Shown: positions 22,341-24,582 of the stretch, in pieces
How positions within the stretch are numbered: the stretch's first letter is position 1
Layout: every line of letters begins with the position of its first letter
Origin: DATKMS01 sp041497995
Lineage (GTDB): Bacteria; Desulfobacterota; Binatia; HRBIN30
Direction: 5' to 3'
DNA length: 24,582 bases
Assembly: GCA_041497995.1 (NCBI GenBank)
Contig: JBGQHM010000059.1
Coordinates: forward strand, 1-24,582
Made by a program: the position numbers and the translations under genes
Notes under the pieces: generated by a model
What the model saw: the letters and a program-made list of their open reading frames with translations, nothing else
What the model was told of the DNA's origin: nothing
Database searches by the model: none

Positions 22341-24582
22341 GTGAGGAAGAGCGGACAGCTGGCGGACGTCGGGCGGGCCGTCGTTCTTGCTGCGGTCTAC
22401 GTGACGACGGCACGGATCGGCTTGTCGCTGGGGGCTGTCAGTGGTGTGGCGACGAGCGTCTGGCCGCCGACGGGAATATCCCTCGCAGCGCTCCTCCTGT
22501 TCGGCTACCGCTTGTGGCCTGGCATTGCCTGCGGGGCGTTGCTGGTAAACCTTTGGGCGGGACTCCCGGTGCTCGCCGCGGCGGGCATCGCGGCCGGCAA
22601 TACTCTGGAAGCCCTCTGTGGCGTCTACCTGTTGCAGCGCGTGGTCGGGTTCCGGAGCTCACTCGAGCGGCTCGAAGACGTGTTGGGCTTGGTGGTGCTT
22701 GCAGCCGTGCTCAGTTCGGCGGAGAGCGCCACCGTCGGCGTGACGAGCGCGTGGCTTGCGGGCGTTATTCCATCAATCAACTTTGGAACTGCGTGGTGGG
22801 CGTGGTGGGTTGGCGACGCACTCGGCGATCTCGTGCTGGCCCCAGTGCTCCTGGTCTGGAGCAGACGCCCCCGCCTGCGTTCGGCGTCGCGAACCGTCGA
22901 AGCCGCAGTCCTGGTCGTCGTGCTGGGCACGCTCTGCGTGACGGTCTTTACTCGCGGATCAAACATTCACCTCCCGTACTATCCGGAGCCGTACGCAGTG
23001 TTCCCGCTTCTCGTCTGGGCCGCTCTTCGATTTGGCCAGCCAGGCACGACGATAGCCACGTTGATGGCTTCCACGATCGCCATATGGGGAACGGCACAGG
23101 GGTGGGGTCCCTTTGCGCACGAGACCGTCAACAGCAGCCTCATGCTGTTGCAAACCTTCATGGGTGTCGCGGCGACGACTGCGTTGGTGCTGGGCGCGGT
23201 CATCACCGAACGCAAAGCGGCCGCCCGGGAGCTCCAACGACTGGCCGCGCAGGTCGCGCAGCAAGCAAGGACACTGGACGGAATCCTTTCGGCCTCACCA
23301 GATCACGTCTACACGCTCGATCGGGCGGGGAGGTATACCTATGCCAGCCTCGCTGGCGCACGGGCGATGGGGCGCGAACGTTCCGACATCGTGGGTCAGA
23401 CCTCGGCTGGGCTGGGTCTCCCGACGAGTGTCTCAGGGCGCGCGACCGCGCAACGCGAATCCGTATTCGCTACCGGCAGGCCGCTGGTTAGTGAAGTGCA
23501 GCTGCCAACCACCAGCGGCCTCCGCGACTTCGAGTACACCATGAGCCCAATACTGCTCGCTGACGGCAGCGTCGAAGCCGTGGTCGTGAGCGCACGCGAC
23601 ATCACCGAGCGCACACGAGCTGCCGAGGCACTGCAAGAGAGCGAGGCGCGCTATCGGCAGCTGATCGAGCTCTCCCCTGACACCATCGCTGTTCACCGCG
23701 ACGGCAGGATTGTTTTTGTGAACACGGCTGGCGTCAAGCTCCTCGGGGCGCCGAGCGCCGCAGCGCTTGTCGGGAAGCCCATCTTGGATTTCGTACATCC
23801 GGACTACCACGCGCTCGCCATCGAACGTGTCCACCAAATGGTGGACGGGCACAAACCCGTTGAACGCATCGAAGAAAAATTCGTGCGGTTCGACGGCACT
23901 GTCGTCGACGTCGAGGTTGTCGCCATGGCGCTGACGTACCAGAATCAGCCGGCGGTTCAGGTGGTCATCCATGACATAACGCAGCGCAAAGAAGCGGAAG
24001 AGGCGCGGCGACGTACCGAAGCACATTTCAGGTCGCTCATCGAAAACAGCCTCGATCTCATCGCGGTCGTCGATAGCGGTGGGATCTTTCGGTACGCCAG
24101 TCCCTCGAACCGCCGGGTGCTCGGCTACGCGCCCGAGGAACTCGTCGGAAAGAACGCCTTTGCCTTCTTCCACCCAGACGATGCCGCACGCATCGAAGCC
24201 GTGTTCGTCAACGCCCTCCAGCATCCCGGAGACACTCCGTTGGTCGAGTTCCGCTTTCGCCACAAGAATGGTTCGTGGAGATTCATCGAAGCCATCGGCA
24301 ACAACGTGCTCGATGAGCTCGGAGGCACCACTGTGGTGATCAATTCCCGTGACATCACGGACCGCAAGCTCGCCGAGCAAGCCCTGGAGCAGGAAGCGCA
24401 TGTCTCCCAAACGCTGGCCGATATGGGCCGCGAGCTCATTTCGTCCGCGGATCGGCCCATGGTCCTCGACCGACTGTGTCAGGTCACTGTCGAGGTGCTC
24501 CGCGCGGACTACAGCAACACCTCTCTATTTGATACCCAGCGCCAGGCGTACTTCGTGGCGGCCGGTGCAGGATTTGGGGAGG
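22341..24582 (+). CDS. MASE1-PAS-PAS-PAS-GAF sensor protein, cut by window end
   Basis: An inner-membrane signalling protein whose frame stays open to the last base (747 codons seen). The N-terminal about 290 residues form a MASE1 sensor of roughly eight hydrophobic segments, with the landmark VWPPTGISLAALLLFGYRLW near 46-65 and the TWWxGDA-like WWAWWVGDALGDLVLAPVLL. A first PAS starts at about 313 (LDGILSASPDHVYTLDR), a second at about 433 (ARYRQLIELSPDTIAV), a third at about 562 (HFRSLIENSLDLIAV), each closed by an S-box end such as ARDITERTRAAE. A GAF domain begins at about 690. The output domain lies outside the window; a histidine kinase or GGDEF/EAL enzyme is equally possible. The start is GTG 22341 or GTG 22308; neither has a clear ribosome-binding site. 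The GAF start closely resembles the second GAF of the kinase at 19087-21657. Confidence 0.85.
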   Translation, partial: MRKSGQLADVGRAVVLAAVYVTTARIGLSLGAVSGVATSVWPPTGISLAALLLFGYRLWPGIACGALLVNLWAGLPVLAAAGIAAGNTLEALCGVYLLQRVVGFRSSLERLEDVLGLVVLAAVLSSAESATVGVTSAWLAGVIPSINFGTAWWAWWVGDALGDLVLAPVLLVWSRRPRLRSASRTVEAAVLVVVLGTLCVTVFTRGSNIHLPYYPEPYAVFPLLVWAALRFGQPGTTIATLMASTIAIWGTAQGWGPFAHETVNSSLMLLQTFMGVAATTALVLGAVITERKAAARELQRLAAQVAQQARTLDGILSASPDHVYTLDRAGRYTYASLAGARAMGRERSDIVGQTSAGLGLPTSVSGRATAQRESVFATGRPLVSEVQLPTTSGLRDFEYTMSPILLADGSVEAVVVSARDITERTRAAEALQESEARYRQLIELSPDTIAVHRDGRIVFVNTAGVKLLGAPSAAALVGKPILDFVHPDYHALAIERVHQMVDGHKPVERIEEKFVRFDGTVVDVEVVAMALTYQNQPAVQVVIHDITQRKEAEEARRRTEAHFRSLIENSLDLIAVVDSGGIFRYASPSNRRVLGYAPEELVGKNAFAFFHPDDAARIEAVFVNALQHPGDTPLVEFRFRHKNGSWRFIEAIGNNVLDELGGTTVVINSRDITDRKLAEQALEQEAHVSQTLADMGRELISSADRPMVLDRLCQVTVEVLRADYSNTSLFDTQRQAYFVAAGAGFGE

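Noticed and set aside
22295..23491. 398-codon frame over the MASE1 region
   Set aside because: Wrong frame: Arg/Gly-rich, while the frame from 22341 gives membrane segments and PAS domains and stays open to the window end.

Overview
The window reads as a piece of a high-GC, Gram-negative-type chromosome of an environmental bacterium. Several protein families point to a deltaproteobacterial-grade lineage, possibly Candidatus Binatota: a secreted protein built from Myxococcus-type Cys-rich 'CGDG...CDDGN' repeats, a secreted protein ending in two dockerin-like EF-hand loops, and two luciferase-like (F420/FMN type) oxidoreductases beside an amidohydrolase and aldehyde dehydrogenases. The lineage is inference; there is no rRNA or other marker here.

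Layout. (1) 1-2160 is accessory: a DDE transposase whose conserved reading begins abruptly at about 138, then two opposed reading frames (a small membrane-protein fragment on minus, and a one-TM hypothetical protein on plus) that meet head to head near 1100-1170. (2) 2160-7282 holds two convergent exported proteins. One has about 14 disulfide-rich repeats; the other is a large predicted beta-helix protein with one such repeat, a CSLREA-like motif and a C-terminal IPT/TIG-like domain. (3) 7424-17327 is a metabolic block: SnoaL-like protein and luciferase-like oxidoreductase (coupled), D-aminoacylase-type amidohydrolase, a second luciferase-like oxidoreductase on minus, a lipoprotein GH31 glycosidase, and two convergent aldehyde dehydrogenases separated by a perfect 14-bp hairpin. 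(4) 17589-19081 has a small molybdopterin-binding (Mop/TOBE) protein and a cohesin/dockerin-like secreted protein. (5) 19087-24582 is a signalling block: a REC-PAS-GAF-GAF-HisKA-HATPase kinase (minus), a HIT-family protein (plus), and a MASE1-PAS-PAS-PAS-GAF sensor protein (plus) that runs off the window end.

No phage, CRISPR array, tRNA or obvious defence system is visible. The most unusual non-coding signals are a cluster of nested palindromes (10666-10844) directly beside the C-terminal remnant of an IS200-like/REP-associated tyrosine transposase (10866-11003), and a roughly 42-bp imperfect repeat placed upstream of two different catabolic genes (8905-8945 and 14209-14250). The clearest annotation puzzle is at 913-1260, where hand-counted third-position GC switches strand.

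All positions and counts were made by eye from the sequence. Family assignments are from memory of motifs, not from a search.
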